Shown: positions 25,544 through 34,205, counted from the first letter of the stretch. The stretch is 64,000 bases of DNA from Paenibacillus massiliensis 2301065 = DSM 16942 (GCF_000377505.1 NZ_KB898193.1:186001-250000); one strand, 5' to 3'. A program made the numbers and translations. Notes: generated by a model not told the origin, from the sequence alone.

Positions 25544-26783
25544 AAGTCTTCTCCCCCCAGGCCACAGGGATTTCGTACCCGGACATCGCTAACTTGTCAA
25601 CATGCACCATTCCGTCCCCACAAGGCGCCCAGTATCCTGTAATACGTCCATCCATTTCCCCATCAATCTGAAACTTGTACAACGGATTCAGCTCCACCTC
25701 TCCATCTCTTACGCCCACGACCTCAGTAATCTCCATCACGCGCCGTGAACGGTCCCTAAGTCTTGATAAATGGACGATAATATCAATCGACGAACCAATC
25801 TGCTGCCGAACTACACTCAGCGGAAGCTCTGCTCCACTAAGCACCATGGTCTCCAAACGGCTGATCATATCGTGTATATTGTTACCATGGCCAGTGGACA
25901 AGGAGCCATCGTGTCCGGTATTCATAGCCTGAAGCATGTCCAGTGCCTCGGCGCCACGCACCTCACCGACTACAATTCGATTCGGGCGCATCCGGAGCGA
26001 GGCTCGAATCAGATCACGGATGGATATGGCACCCTTTCCCTCTGTATTGGCATTTCTGGTCTCCAAGGACACAAGATTCGGGACAGTGACAATCTTCAGC
26101 TCAGCCGAATCCTCAATCGTAATGATCCGTTCATCTGCTGGAATGTACTGAGACAGCGCGTTGAGAAATGTCGTCTTCCCTGACCCGGTTCCCCCACTGA
26201 TGAAAATGTTGTATTTACTTCTTACAAGTAGCTTCAACAATTCTGCGGTATGTTCATCCAGTGCATGAAGCCCGATTAAGTCCGTCATAGTCAAAGGACT
26301 ATCAGGGAACTTTCTGATCGTTAACGTTGGCCCCTTCAAGGCCACAGGAGGCAGGACAATGTTCACACGAGAACCGTCACGGAGCCGCGCATCCACAATC
26401 GGAGACGATTCGTTCACAATGCGGTTGACTCCCGCCACAATCGTCTGAATAATATCCTCCAGCCGCTCTCTGGACTCAAAAGCCACAGGCACCTGGATGA
26501 TCTCCCCGCCCTGCTCCACAAAAATTTCACGGTGACTATTGATCATAATCTCCGAAATACATGGATCATCCACGAGCGGCTGCAGCACATCAAGTCCCCG
26601 GAAGGAATCAAAAATACGACGCACAAGCCTGTACTTCTCTCGTGAGGTCAGTTCATCCAGCTGACGATCTTGCAGAATTCGGCGTTCAATCTGCTCCATT
26701 AGCTCCTGATCGTCGAGGGATGAGATGACATTCAGTCCTGTACGGATGTCATTGCGAAGCGCAAGAAATGTCTCTTCGTTCAT
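25521..26783 (-). CDS. tadA: Tad pilus ATPase TadA (CpaF family)
   Basis: This is the secretion ATPase that drives pilus assembly, 420 aa. Visible are the N-terminal domain with LQPLVDDPCISEIMINSHRE, Walker A FISGGTGSGKTTFLNAL (about residues 190-206), the Asp/Glu box region TIEDSAELKI, Walker B-like RPNRIVVGEVRGAEALDML, and the His box STGHGNNIHDMISRLE. AAAGGAG precedes the ATG. Confidence 0.93.
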   Translation of the reverse strand: MNEETFLALRNDIRTGLNVISSLDDQELMEQIERRILQDRQLDELTSREKYRLVRRIFDSFRGLDVLQPLVDDPCISEIMINSHREIFVEQGGEIIQVPVAFESRERLEDIIQTIVAGVNRIVNESSPIVDARLRDGSRVNIVLPPVALKGPTLTIRKFPDSPLTMTDLIGLHALDEHTAELLKLLVRSKYNIFISGGTGSGKTTFLNALSQYIPADERIITIEDSAELKIVTVPNLVSLETRNANTEGKGAISIRDLIRASLRMRPNRIVVGEVRGAEALDMLQAMNTGHDGSLSTGHGNNIHDMISRLETMVLSGAELPLSVVRQQIGSSIDIIVHLSRLRDRSRRVMEITEVVGVRDGEVELNPLYKFQIDGEMDGRITGYWAPCGDGMVHVDKLAMSGYEIPVAWGEKTYASVSSS

Positions 26784-26932
26784 ACCGTTCTCCTTTCTTC
26801 ACCGTACTCTCTTCCATGCATTCCCTTGGTGGCAGGCATTCATATTGCCCTGCTATACCTTGTACACCCACCAATAGCCACTAGTAATAATCACTTATCG
26901 TCACCATCATCACATCAGCATTCATCAGCATT

Positions 26933-28063
26933 CTATAGCTCATCCCCGAGTATGGCTCCACAAAGCAACCTCACCTCTCGCTGGAAAATAGGTGAGCTAA
27001 GCAGCAGCTCATCCAGCTGCATCTGCTTCCAGGAGGGAATGTACGGAAGGGACCCTGACAGCTTTATAAGAGCAGGAGGTGTATTTGCCAATTCTCCCAT
27101 ATACCGATTCACGACAAAGTGTACTTTGCTCATCCAGCTCTCGTAGGCAGATGAGTACTCCTTGTGGAGCAGCTCTAGCCACAGCATACATTTATGCATG
27201 GAGAGCAACTCGTCATTCAACAGCCAGATTAATTCATCAGTTCTATCCAATACACCCTGCAAGCGCCCGTTCAGCTCAGTAGAAGCATCAATGACAAGGA
27301 CATCATAGCGGCCACCATCCACAATTGCCTGAATTAGCGCGGACGTCTCCTGCGCATCCATCTCAAGCACCTCTTTGCGATTGGCAAGAGGAGCGAATAC
27401 ATCAGCCTTCAGCACAGAGTGCCGCATTGCGTACTCTTGAATCGGCAGAATAGTCGAGTTCTGTTTGTGGCGTCCATCCTTGCCAGACCTGAGATCGTAC
27501 AGTAGTCTTGATAAGCCCCTTCCAGCAGCTTCTCCCTGGTCGTGAAATAACGAGCTCGAATCCAACGTCTCCAGATTCAGATAGAACACAGAATAGCCGG
27601 CCCCGCCTAACTGCTTGACCATGTTCAGAGCGGTCGTTGTCTTCCCCGTCCCTCCACTTGCCGAGATTAGGCCAATCGTAAGTGTCCCCTCACGGTTACG
27701 CCTGCTCGCAACTGCAGCTTGTAGTCTACCTGCATCCAATATTTTCTCCAGCAATCGGGGCAGCGGCTGATACATGGCAATACCCGTTCTTCCGTCCATA
27801 GTGGCTCCGTGCTCACTTAACAGCAAGAGAGGCTGCTCACAATCCGTATAGCCACTCCATGAATCCAGAAACGCCTGCTCCGCCACTACGACATCTGGCA
27901 GCCTTCTGTTCAATGACGATTCCTCCATAAATTGCGCGAAGGACTCCGACTGCGAGAAAGCCGTAATTCGCAACTGCCTGCTATACTCACTTCCGTGGAG
28001 ATAATCCAACAATGGCTCAATGTATTCACGATTTTCCGTGGCAAGTACGGCTGTAATCGACAT
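26933..28063 (-). CDS. tadZ: TadZ/CpaE-like ATPase of the Tad locus
   Basis: It is a 376-aa protein with an N-terminal receiver-like domain (about residues 1-120, no phosphoacceptor clearly conserved) and a MinD/ParA ATPase domain. The deviant Walker A is ISASGGTGKTTTALNM (about 132-147) and the motif DVLVIDASTELNG lies further on. TadZ proteins place the pilus machine at a cell pole. It is the first gene of the operon. The ATG at 28063 (or the TTG just before) is the only possible start, since an in-frame TGA lies four codons upstream. Confidence 0.85.
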   Translation of the reverse strand: MSITAVLATENREYIEPLLDYLHGSEYSRQLRITAFSQSESFAQFMEESSLNRRLPDVVVAEQAFLDSWSGYTDCEQPLLLLSEHGATMDGRTGIAMYQPLPRLLEKILDAGRLQAAVASRRNREGTLTIGLISASGGTGKTTTALNMVKQLGGAGYSVFYLNLETLDSSSLFHDQGEAAGRGLSRLLYDLRSGKDGRHKQNSTILPIQEYAMRHSVLKADVFAPLANRKEVLEMDAQETSALIQAIVDGGRYDVLVIDASTELNGRLQGVLDRTDELIWLLNDELLSMHKCMLWLELLHKEYSSAYESWMSKVHFVVNRYMGELANTPPALIKLSGSLPYIPSWKQMQLDELLLSSPIFQREVRLLCGAILGDEL

Positions 28064-28098
28064 CAAATAGCATCACATTCCTTCCGTTCCATGAACGC

Positions 28099-28146
28099 AA
28101 AAAAGCACCGTCCATCCATCGCTATATAGCCAATGGTGAACGGTGC
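28099..28146 (-). terminator. Intrinsic terminator inside the Tad operon leader
   Basis: GCACCGT pairs with ACGGTGC (28140-28146 with 28105-28111). It encloses CCAT/ATGG and the self-pairing GCTATATAGC, and a run of six T follows on the minus strand. It ends 35 nt before the tadZ start, leaving no room for a promoter downstream. A second small hairpin CGTTC-ATG-GAACG follows directly before the ribosome site. Confidence 0.85.
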
Positions 28147-28174
28147 TTCCGTTACGTTCTATATTTTTACTGGT

Positions 28175-28203
28175 ATGTTATCATAGATATGAGCTACAGG
28201 CAA
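28175..28203 (-). promoter_or_regulatory. Predicted promoter of the Tad operon
   Basis: TTGCCT (28198-28203), a 17-bp spacer and TAACAT (28175-28180). The transcript would carry a leader of about 105 nt containing the terminator at 28099-28146. Confidence 0.45.
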
Positions 28204-28242
28204 CTTTTTTCTGAACCGCAGCTACCGAAAGGAGGATTACGC

Positions 28243-28980
28243 TTGTCCAGACATTTACGGTTGATTGCCGTTATAGCAGCTCTGTCAGGCTGCCTGCTGC
28301 TGCTTAGCGCCTGCGCGCGAGGAGAAGCACATGTGATGGTCAATCGGGACAACAGCACTGATCTCGAGGCCTTTGTCAGCATCAGTGACCAGGCTCTGCA
28401 GACCTTAAATTTCCCAGACGCGCTGAGCTTCATCACCAGGTTGCTGGAGCCTTACGAGATCGAGGTGAAGGAACTGCAGGAGGCAGGAAGACAAGGACTT
28501 GAATTCAGACGACATTTTGCAGCTGAGCAACGTACGGATAGCACGACTACCACAGGAGCCAAGCCTTTACCACCAGGTCTGTCTTTTACACGTCTGGAGA
28601 CGGCCCACCTGTTCACGACCGAATACAACATACAGGCTCAAGCGGATCTGATGAAGTTCATGAGTGGCGGGGGCTTGGAATCATGGACCCAGCGTATCCA
28701 TAGCATGAATTTCCTGACCAAGCGACTGCTTGACAATCAGCTCGATCTGTCCTTTAGCCTGACTCTTCCTATTAAGCCACTGACCCATAATGCGGATCAT
28801 GTATCCTCGGACGGCAAGACGCTCACTTGGGATATATCCCTGCTCCAACCCAATACGGTAAATGTGGTCGTCAATGCCCCCAATATCCAGCGTATAGCAT
28901 GGACAGCAGGGTCGGGCATCGTTCTATTGGCCTTGGTAGTCTGGCTGCTACGCAGACGTCTTACAAAAAACGCTTCCTGA
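28243..28980 (+). CDS. DUF3153-type membrane-anchored lipoprotein
   Basis: It is 245 aa. The TTG start at 28243 is chosen because AAAGGAGG lies 7 nt upstream. The signal sequence runs LRLIAVIAALSGCLLLL to the lipobox LLSAC. A soluble extracytoplasmic domain follows. A C-terminal transmembrane helix (IVLLALVVWLL) and a basic tail RRRLTKNAS close the protein. The overall plan matches lipoproteins labelled DUF3153/LppM-like. The function is unknown. It is divergent from the Tad operon and overlaps the next gene tail to tail by 20 bp. Confidence 0.75.
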   Translation: MSRHLRLIAVIAALSGCLLLLSACARGEAHVMVNRDNSTDLEAFVSISDQALQTLNFPDALSFITRLLEPYEIEVKELQEAGRQGLEFRRHFAAEQRTDSTTTTGAKPLPPGLSFTRLETAHLFTTEYNIQAQADLMKFMSGGGLESWTQRIHSMNFLTKRLLDNQLDLSFSLTLPIKPLTHNADHVSSDGKTLTWDISLLQPNTVNVVVNAPNIQRIAWTAGSGIVLLALVVWLLRRRLTKNAS

Positions 28981-29425
28981 TCTCCGGCGCGGGCATCTGG
29001 CAATAATCTTCCTTGGCTTTGCCGAACCAGCGATACCGATTGCGGGCAAAATACCGATACATTGCATCCCGCAGCGGCCCAGGAATCAGAATGAAGACAT
29101 ACATCATTGCAAGGGGCGAGCGAAGTCTTCTAGCTATTCTAAGCGCTGCTGTAGAGCGAGTGTAATAGCGTCCTTGTTCGATAAGGACAAGGGTATCAAG
29201 GGCCTGAGCTGACATTCCTCCAACCTGCAGCAGCTGCTCACCCCGTTCAGATTGCAGAGAAGCGAACTTGAAGTATCCCTTTGGGTCCCGTGCAATGATG
29301 AACCGGGTTGCCCCCTGGCAAAAATGACATATTCCATCAATGAGCACGATAGCGGATGAAGCAGATAACTGTACAAGCTCCTGCTCCTCCGTCGATGTAG
29401 GCACCTCAGGCGAGGTTTTTGTCAT
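28961..29425 (-). CDS. DCC-family thiol-disulfide oxidoreductase
   Basis: This is a 154-aa protein of the DCC family (DUF393). The signature IVLIDGICHFCQGATRF holds the CxxC redox pair, followed by FASLQSERGEQLL and a C-terminal amphipathic stretch with YRYFARNRYRWFGK. The substrate is unknown. A hydrophobic segment near residue 110 may associate it with the membrane. The ribosome site is AAAGGAGGG. Confidence 0.88.
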   Translation of the reverse strand: MTKTSPEVPTSTEEQELVQLSASSAIVLIDGICHFCQGATRFIIARDPKGYFKFASLQSERGEQLLQVGGMSAQALDTLVLIEQGRYYTRSTAALRIARRLRSPLAMMYVFILIPGPLRDAMYRYFARNRYRWFGKAKEDYCQMPAPEIRKRFL

Positions 29426-29484
29426 GGGAATCCCTCCTTTTGCACCAGACTGTTATGGAATAATCCACACACAAATTATAGTAC

Positions 29485-29514
29485 AAAAAAACACCGTAAT
29501 CCTCATCACGGCGT
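29485..29514 (-). terminator. Intrinsic terminator after the 93-aa gene
   Basis: The ACGCCGT/ACGGTGT stem (one G-U pair; 29508-29514 with 29491-29497) is followed by a run of seven T on the minus strand. Confidence 0.8.
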
Positions 29515-29600
29515 CTTGATGGGCAATCCTCCCACACATCGTAAGATGTCTGAAATGCGAATTGCTTCATACATTCTATAGTTCTCTCGCGCACTCCTGC

Positions 29601-29882
29601 TTATTCGGCAGCAGCCTTCTCAAGCCAGTTATGATCGTGCAGTTGCTGTCCCAGTTCTCCCTTGAACTGATCCATGCATTTGCAAATGAAATCCTTCCGG
29701 CAGACAGGACAAGGTGTTCTTAGCAAACGGCTGATGTTAGTCATTGTCCATTCCGGATGACGCTGATAGAAGACACGACATTCAGTTCCGTCTTCGAGGT
29801 ACATCATAAATTCATAGAGCCCTTCGTTCTCGTTACTGCTGGCTTTTGTAAAGTTGACAATATTCGGTCTGTAAGAAGACAT
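29601..29882 (-). CDS. Small protein with a cysteine cluster, unknown function
   Basis: It is 93 aa and starts MSSYRPNIVNFTKASSNENE after AGGTGAT. The ATG 11 codons upstream lacks a ribosome site. A CPVCRKDFICKC cluster (about residues 57-68) could bind zinc. The protein is otherwise hydrophilic and aromatic. It is a stand-alone unit with its own terminator. I do not recognise the family. Confidence 0.65.
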   Translation of the reverse strand: MSSYRPNIVNFTKASSNENEGLYEFMMYLEDGTECRVFYQRHPEWTMTNISRLLRTPCPVCRKDFICKCMDQFKGELGQQLHDHNWLEKAAAE

Positions 29883-29976
29883 AACATCACCTGTGTTCTC
29901 AAATTTGTTCAGCAAAAACCTGAATCACCTAAGTCATATTAAAGAATTTTCACTTTGATGTCAAATACAAACGACG

Positions 29977-30010
29977 ACAAAAGGGCTGACAGATAGCCTT
30001 GCCAGCCCTT
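29977..30010 (-). terminator. Hairpin after the Rieske oxygenase gene
   Basis: AAGGGCTG/CAGCCCTT (30003-30010 with 29981-29988) is followed on the minus strand by TTGTCG, giving a short T tail. Confidence 0.6.
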
Positions 30011-30087
30011 GATTATGCACAGATCACTCCAGTATTACATGTGCAGTTGCATCTATATGATTGACCACTGCTAGGAGAGATAACGAA

Positions 30088-31152
30088 TTAAGATGTATAA
30101 TTCCGACCCAGGCCAAGCTCCGTCAAAAGCTGGCGGTAGGCGATTGAAGTACGGTCTGCTGGAATGTGTGCCTCCGCATGAAGATCCAGTGGCAGATCCT
30201 CCGGTGTCTGGGATTCCACCATTTCCCTGTCCTCATCAAATACCTGCAAATTGAAACGGATCGTGTCCTCGATCGGGGCCTCTTTATCAAAATTACGGGC
30301 GATAGGGCAAAACAATCGGGTGTACCTCGCAGACACCGGGGATGCACAATTCAGAATTCTCAGTCTACCTTCCTCAGGAAAATACACTGTGAGCGAAGCA
30401 GCAAATGGCGGAAAGACCCGAAATTCCCTTAACCACTGGAAGCCCTCTGGTGCTGCATTCATCTGCCCTTTTCCATAGTTGCTCACGGTACTCCAATATT
30501 CGGCAATCAGTTCGTTGCCATCGCGCTTGACCGTGTACTGCGGCACCTCGGTATTGTTACGATCACCAAAGGTCTCGGTGTGTACATATGCAAAATGGGA
30601 TACGTCCAGAAATCCCTCCATTTGCCGCCCAGCCGAGCCCGCAATGTCGAATGGCGGGGGCAGAATCTGAATATAATCAGGATCATCCCAGGCCGGAAAA
30701 TCAGGAATTAATTCCTCACCGCCGCCTCCGAGCGTAGTCCAGATCAGACCATAGCGTTCCACCGAAGGGTAGACGATCAGCTTCAGCTTCGGAGAGATTT
30801 TGGCAGCGGGATGGGCAGGAACCGCCGTACATTTACCTTCACAATTATATCGAAAGCCGTGATAAGGACACACAATCTCCCCATTTTCCACCCAGCCCTT
30901 GCTGAGCGGTGCTCCTCGATGGAAGCACAGATCTCTGGCCACCACCACTTTGTCACCACTGCGGTATAAGACCAGCTTCATGTCTAGCAGCTTGGCAGCG
31001 AGCGGCTGATCAGTTACCTCACTTGCATGAGCTACCGGGTACCAATATGAAGACAGCACCTTCCAATCCTCCGCGGAAAATGTACAGTCACGAGGAAGCT
31101 CAGGAGCAGAGGACGTCCGGGCAACAGACAATGAACTAGGATTACTACTCAT
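30088..31152 (-). CDS. Rieske 2Fe-2S aromatic ring-hydroxylating oxygenase, alpha subunit type
   Basis: It is 354 aa. The N-terminal Rieske domain carries CFHRGAPLSKGW and CPYHGFRY, which ligate a [2Fe-2S] cluster. The C-terminal catalytic domain includes GRQMEGFLDVSHFAYVHTETFGD, with the D/H residues expected for the mononuclear iron. Close in plan to vanillate O-demethylase oxygenase and Rieske proteins acting on plant aromatics or chlorophyll-type substrates. No reductase gene is adjacent. The ATG at 31152 follows AAGAAGG by 7 nt. Confidence 0.88.
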   Translation of the reverse strand: MSSNPSSLSVARTSSAPELPRDCTFSAEDWKVLSSYWYPVAHASEVTDQPLAAKLLDMKLVLYRSGDKVVVARDLCFHRGAPLSKGWVENGEIVCPYHGFRYNCEGKCTAVPAHPAAKISPKLKLIVYPSVERYGLIWTTLGGGGEELIPDFPAWDDPDYIQILPPPFDIAGSAGRQMEGFLDVSHFAYVHTETFGDRNNTEVPQYTVKRDGNELIAEYWSTVSNYGKGQMNAAPEGFQWLREFRVFPPFAASLTVYFPEEGRLRILNCASPVSARYTRLFCPIARNFDKEAPIEDTIRFNLQVFDEDREMVESQTPEDLPLDLHAEAHIPADRTSIAYRQLLTELGLGRNYTS

Positions 31153-31471
31153 ATACACACCTTCTTTGGTCGAATTTACACAAAGGCCTCTATCTTATGG
31201 CGGGCTCTACTGTCGCGAAATACATGGACACTCTTCATCAGAATGTGAATTAAACTCACTTGATAATCATCAATTAACACTTAATATGTATACAATTTCA
31301 ATAGTGGACATCCTATTTTTGTATGAATTCACAAAAAGACAAGGTTATTTTCCATATGATGATAAACAGATATCATTTTATGTAAGTATTGCTTCTTTAG
31401 CTGTTTGCTACTTCTCTATTTTTTTTATAAAAGTAATGTCCTACTTGATGCGGATGCAGAATCATAGACAC
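31153..31471. other. AT-rich intergenic stretch, no confident gene
   Basis: A plus-strand frame contains two hydrophobic stretches (near SIVDILFLYEF and ASLAVCYFSIFFI). It has no ribosome site and runs through the ohr terminator into ohr antisense, so I do not call it. Confidence 0.4.
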
Positions 31472-31514
31472 AAAAAAACGCAGACCAGAGCTGCTGCCCC
31501 GGCCTGCGCTTTTT
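31472..31514 (-). terminator. Intrinsic terminator of ohr
   Basis: GCGCAGgCC...GGtCTGCG is followed by a run of seven T on the minus strand. The plus strand also ends in CTTTTTTG, so it can work both ways. Confidence 0.88.
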
Positions 31515-31526
31515 TGAATCCCAGCT

Positions 31527-31946
31527 TTAGACCACTTCCAGTTCAACCTCAATGTTCCCACGAGTCGCCTTGGAATATGGACAGAATGCATGTGCATCCC
31601 TCGCCAGCTTCTCTGCCTGCTCCCGTTCAATACCTGGAAGCTTGACCTCCAGCCGTACAGCAAGACGGAAGCCTCCGTCAGCTGGATCTTTCCCTATGGA
31701 CACATGGCTCGTAACCTCAGGGTTATCCAGCTTGACCCCCGCTTTTCTGGCTACATTGGATAAAGCACTCTCATAGCAAGCTCCGTACCCTGCTGCGAAA
31801 AGCTGCTCAGGATTTGTACCGTTGCCTCCGCCTCCACCCAATTCCTTAGGCATACTTAGATCGTGCTTCAACACACCATCGGAAGAAGCGACATGTCCAG
31901 TCCGACCACCGTGTACCGTTGCTGTTGCTGTATATAATGCGTCCAT
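31527..31946 (-). CDS. ohr: Organic hydroperoxide resistance protein (Ohr/OsmC)
   Basis: It is a thiol peroxidase that reduces organic peroxides, 139 aa, the normal length. The peroxidatic cysteine is in AAGYGACYESALSNVAR (about residues 51-67) and the resolving cysteine in AHAFCPYSKATRGNI (about 118-132). The glycine-rich PKELGGGGGNGTNPEQLF is diagnostic. AAAGGAG precedes the ATG. No ohrR gene is adjacent. A promoter could be TTGTTA, 18 bp, TATTGT in the region shared with mntH. Confidence 0.94.
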   Translation of the reverse strand: MDALYTATATVHGGRTGHVASSDGVLKHDLSMPKELGGGGGNGTNPEQLFAAGYGACYESALSNVARKAGVKLDNPEVTSHVSIGKDPADGGFRLAVRLEVKLPGIEREQAEKLARDAHAFCPYSKATRGNIEVELEVV

Positions 31947-32079
31947 TCCAATCTCTCCTTTAGCCTAGATAGTGTAGTAATGCAGGTAGGTTGCCCTCTC
32001 TATATTTCCTTTAAACTTCTCACCATAAATGAAACGTCTATCACAATATTGCCCCAAGGTCTTAGTTAACAAGGCCCCA

Positions 32080-32097
32080 TTTGCCTCTAGACACAAA
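32080..32097. promoter_or_regulatory. Imperfect palindrome in the ohr-mntH intergenic region, MntR-like
   Basis: TTTG, CCTCTAGACA, CAAA form an 18-bp near-palindrome centred on TCTAGA. The left half TTTGCCT equals a half-site of the Bacillus MntR box. It lies 8 bp before the mntH -35. The assignment is inference. Confidence 0.4.
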
Positions 32098-32105
32098 AGT
32101 TGCAC

Positions 32106-32133
32106 TAGACAAAAATAATTGAAGGAGTACAAT
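32106..32133 (+). promoter_or_regulatory. Predicted promoter of mntH
   Basis: TAGACA (32106-32111), a 16-bp spacer and TACAAT (32128-32133), 59 nt before the start. Confidence 0.5.
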
Positions 32134-32192
32134 GTAAGAAGATGAAACCGATGAAAATCATTTGACTTTGTACAATATATGAGGTGATAGAA

Positions 32193-33515
32193 ATGGGACA
32201 GCACGTTGAACAACCACCGGTTCAGACCGCTTCTCTCGCGGAAATGAACTCCTCTTTATCCGTCCCGCGCCATGCATCGAGGCTGAAAAAATTTCTCGCC
32301 TTCGCAGGCCCGGGCTATCTGGTAGCTGTCGGCTATATGGACCCAGGCAACTGGGCGACCGATATTGCTGGCGGCTCGCAATTCGGCTATAGTCTGCTAT
32401 CTGTGATCTTAATCTCCAATCTGATGGCGATTCTGCTGCAGAGCCTATCCGGAAAATTAGGAATTGCTACAGGCCGAGATCTGGCGCAGGCTTGCCGGGA
32501 GCATTATAGCCGCCCGATTGTCATGCTGCTGTGGATCATGTGTGAATTAGCCATCGCTGCCATGGATCTGGCAGAAGTCATTGGCTCAGCTATCGCACTC
32601 AAGCTGCTGCTTGGTATCCCTATTCTATACGGAGTTATCATTACCGCCTTCGACGTCATGCTTATTTTGTTGCTCCAGAACAAGGGCTTCCGTTCTCTTG
32701 AAATTCTGGTCATTGTGTTGATGGCTACCATTGCCGCGTGCTTCGGAATTGATCTGTTCCTGTCACAGCCTGCTTGGGGTGGAGTACTAAATGGATTCAT
32801 CCCGAACACAGACATTTTGACTCAATCAGGTATGCTCTATATCGCCATTGGAATCATGGGGGCTACGGTTATGCCCCATAACCTGTATTTACATTCCTCT
32901 ATCGTGCAGACACGCAACTATGAGCGCTCCAGTGCCGGCAAACGAGAAGCGATTCGATATGCAACACTCGATTCCACGATTGCCCTTACTTTTGCACTAT
33001 TCATTAATGCAGCGATACTGATTGTCTCGGCAGCTGTCTTCCATGCTCAAGGTATGACGAATGTCGCAGAAATTAGTGACGCGTATTATTTGCTGACACC
33101 ACTGCTAGGAACAACGATGGCGAGTATCCTCTTTGGTGTTGCACTGCTGGCTTCCGGTCAGAATTCCACGGTTACGGGTACCTTAGCTGGACAGATTGTC
33201 ATGGAAGGGTTTCTGAATCTGCGTCTTCCTCCATGGTTCCGCCGCTTGGTGACACGATTAATTGCCATTATTCCTGCCGTCATCGTCACTGCGATCGCAG
33301 GCGAGCGAGGCACTGAGGAGCTGCTCGTGCTTAGTCAGGTCGTGTTGTCCTTGCAGCTGCCCTTTGCGATCATCCCACTGATTCGCTTCACCAGTGATCG
33401 CAGCAAGATGGGCGAATTCGTGAATAGACGCTGGGAGAATATACTAGCCTGGATAATTGCAGCCGTCATTATCACCCTGAATGTCATTCTCGTCTATCAG
33501 GTGTTCGCTGGCTAA
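32193..33515 (+). CDS. mntH: Nramp-family divalent metal (Mn2+/H+) transporter
   Basis: This is a 440-aa polytopic protein with about 11 membrane helices. The metal-binding DPGN of helix 1 is in GYMDPGNWATDIAGG and the helix 6 motif is in GATVMPHNLYLHSSIVQTR. The alpha motif GQNSTVTGTLAGQIVMEGF is present. These identify Nramp and its usual substrate Mn(II). I use the ATG at 32193, with GAGGTGAT upstream; a GTG at 32184 overlaps that site and is unlikely. Confidence 0.93.
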   Translation: MGQHVEQPPVQTASLAEMNSSLSVPRHASRLKKFLAFAGPGYLVAVGYMDPGNWATDIAGGSQFGYSLLSVILISNLMAILLQSLSGKLGIATGRDLAQACREHYSRPIVMLLWIMCELAIAAMDLAEVIGSAIALKLLLGIPILYGVIITAFDVMLILLLQNKGFRSLEILVIVLMATIAACFGIDLFLSQPAWGGVLNGFIPNTDILTQSGMLYIAIGIMGATVMPHNLYLHSSIVQTRNYERSSAGKREAIRYATLDSTIALTFALFINAAILIVSAAVFHAQGMTNVAEISDAYYLLTPLLGTTMASILFGVALLASGQNSTVTGTLAGQIVMEGFLNLRLPPWFRRLVTRLIAIIPAVIVTAIAGERGTEELLVLSQVVLSLQLPFAIIPLIRFTSDRSKMGEFVNRRWENILAWIIAAVIITLNVILVYQVFAG

Positions 33516-33614
33516 ATAGCTGAGGATCCTTAGGGGGTATGGGAAAGCTTGCTAAAGATTTGTCATGAATTTATGATAGTAACTGAGGAAATTCCACACG
33601 GAGAGGAGATTACG

Positions 33615-34097
33615 ATGAGTATTTATGAATATACTGCCACTTCATTAAAAGGAGAGACCGTGGATCTATCCCGGTACCGGGGCAAGGTACTCCTGATTGT
33701 CAATACAGCCAGCAAATGCGGCTTCACGCCCCAATTTCAAGGATTACAGGAGCTCTACAACGAGCTTCATGAGCAGGGTCTGGAGGTTCTGGGATTCCCG
33801 AGTAATCAATTCGCCAATCAAGAGCCGGGGTCAAGCGATGACATACAGGAGTTTTGTCAGATTAACTATGGAGTCACATTCCCTATGTTTGAGAAAATCA
33901 AAGTGAACGGCGATGGAGCTCATCCCCTCTTCAAGCACCTGGCATCCGCGGCCCCCGGTCTACTCGGCTCCAAGGCAGTCAAATGGAACTTCACCAAATT
34001 TCTGGTCAGTCGCGACGGGAATGTCATCAAGCGATTTGCGCCAAATACTCCACCAGCTGACATCATACCCGATATCCGGCAGCTACTAGAACAATAG
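33615..34097 (+). CDS. Glutathione peroxidase-family thiol peroxidase
   Basis: It reduces peroxides using (probably) thioredoxin in Firmicutes. It is 160 aa with catalytic Cys in NTASKCGFTPQFQGLQ (Cys about residue 36, not selenocysteine), a second Cys in QEFCQINYGVTFP, and WNFTKFLVSRDG holding the tetrad Trp and Asn. The ATG at 33615 follows AGGAG; an upstream extension to 33549 has no ribosome site. It follows mntH by 99 nt on the same strand. With ohr and mntH it makes an oxidative-stress neighbourhood. Confidence 0.93.
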   Translation: MSIYEYTATSLKGETVDLSRYRGKVLLIVNTASKCGFTPQFQGLQELYNELHEQGLEVLGFPSNQFANQEPGSSDDIQEFCQINYGVTFPMFEKIKVNGDGAHPLFKHLASAAPGLLGSKAVKWNFTKFLVSRDGNVIKRFAPNTPPADIIPDIRQLLEQ

Positions 34098-34147
34098 GTC
34101 CGACGTGATCGTCACTATTCCTCGATATGAGAGTCTTCCTTCAAGGC

Positions 34148-34184
34148 AAAAAAAAGAACCCTTGTTCAATGAACAAGGGTTCTT
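34148..34184 (-). terminator. Intrinsic terminator of tRNA-Leu
   Basis: AAGAACCCTTGTTC/GAACAAGGGTTCTT is a perfect 14-bp stem followed by a run of eight T on the minus strand. It can also end the peroxidase transcript on the plus strand. Confidence 0.9.
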
Positions 34185-34205
34185 ACTTCTGTTGTTAAAT
34201 CAGGA

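Noticed and set aside
28063..28203. Cyclic di-GMP (GEMM) riboswitch before the Tad operon
   Set aside because: The leader is only about 105 nt and none of the conserved GEMM blocks is visible; only the terminator is supported.
29406..29594. Minus-strand 62-codon frame before the DCC gene
   Set aside because: It spans an intrinsic terminator and overlaps the DCC start, with no family resemblance.
31166..31645. Plus-strand frame of 159 codons with two hydrophobic stretches
   Set aside because: No ribosome site; it runs through the ohr terminator and then antisense to ohr. A short decayed membrane gene cannot be fully excluded.
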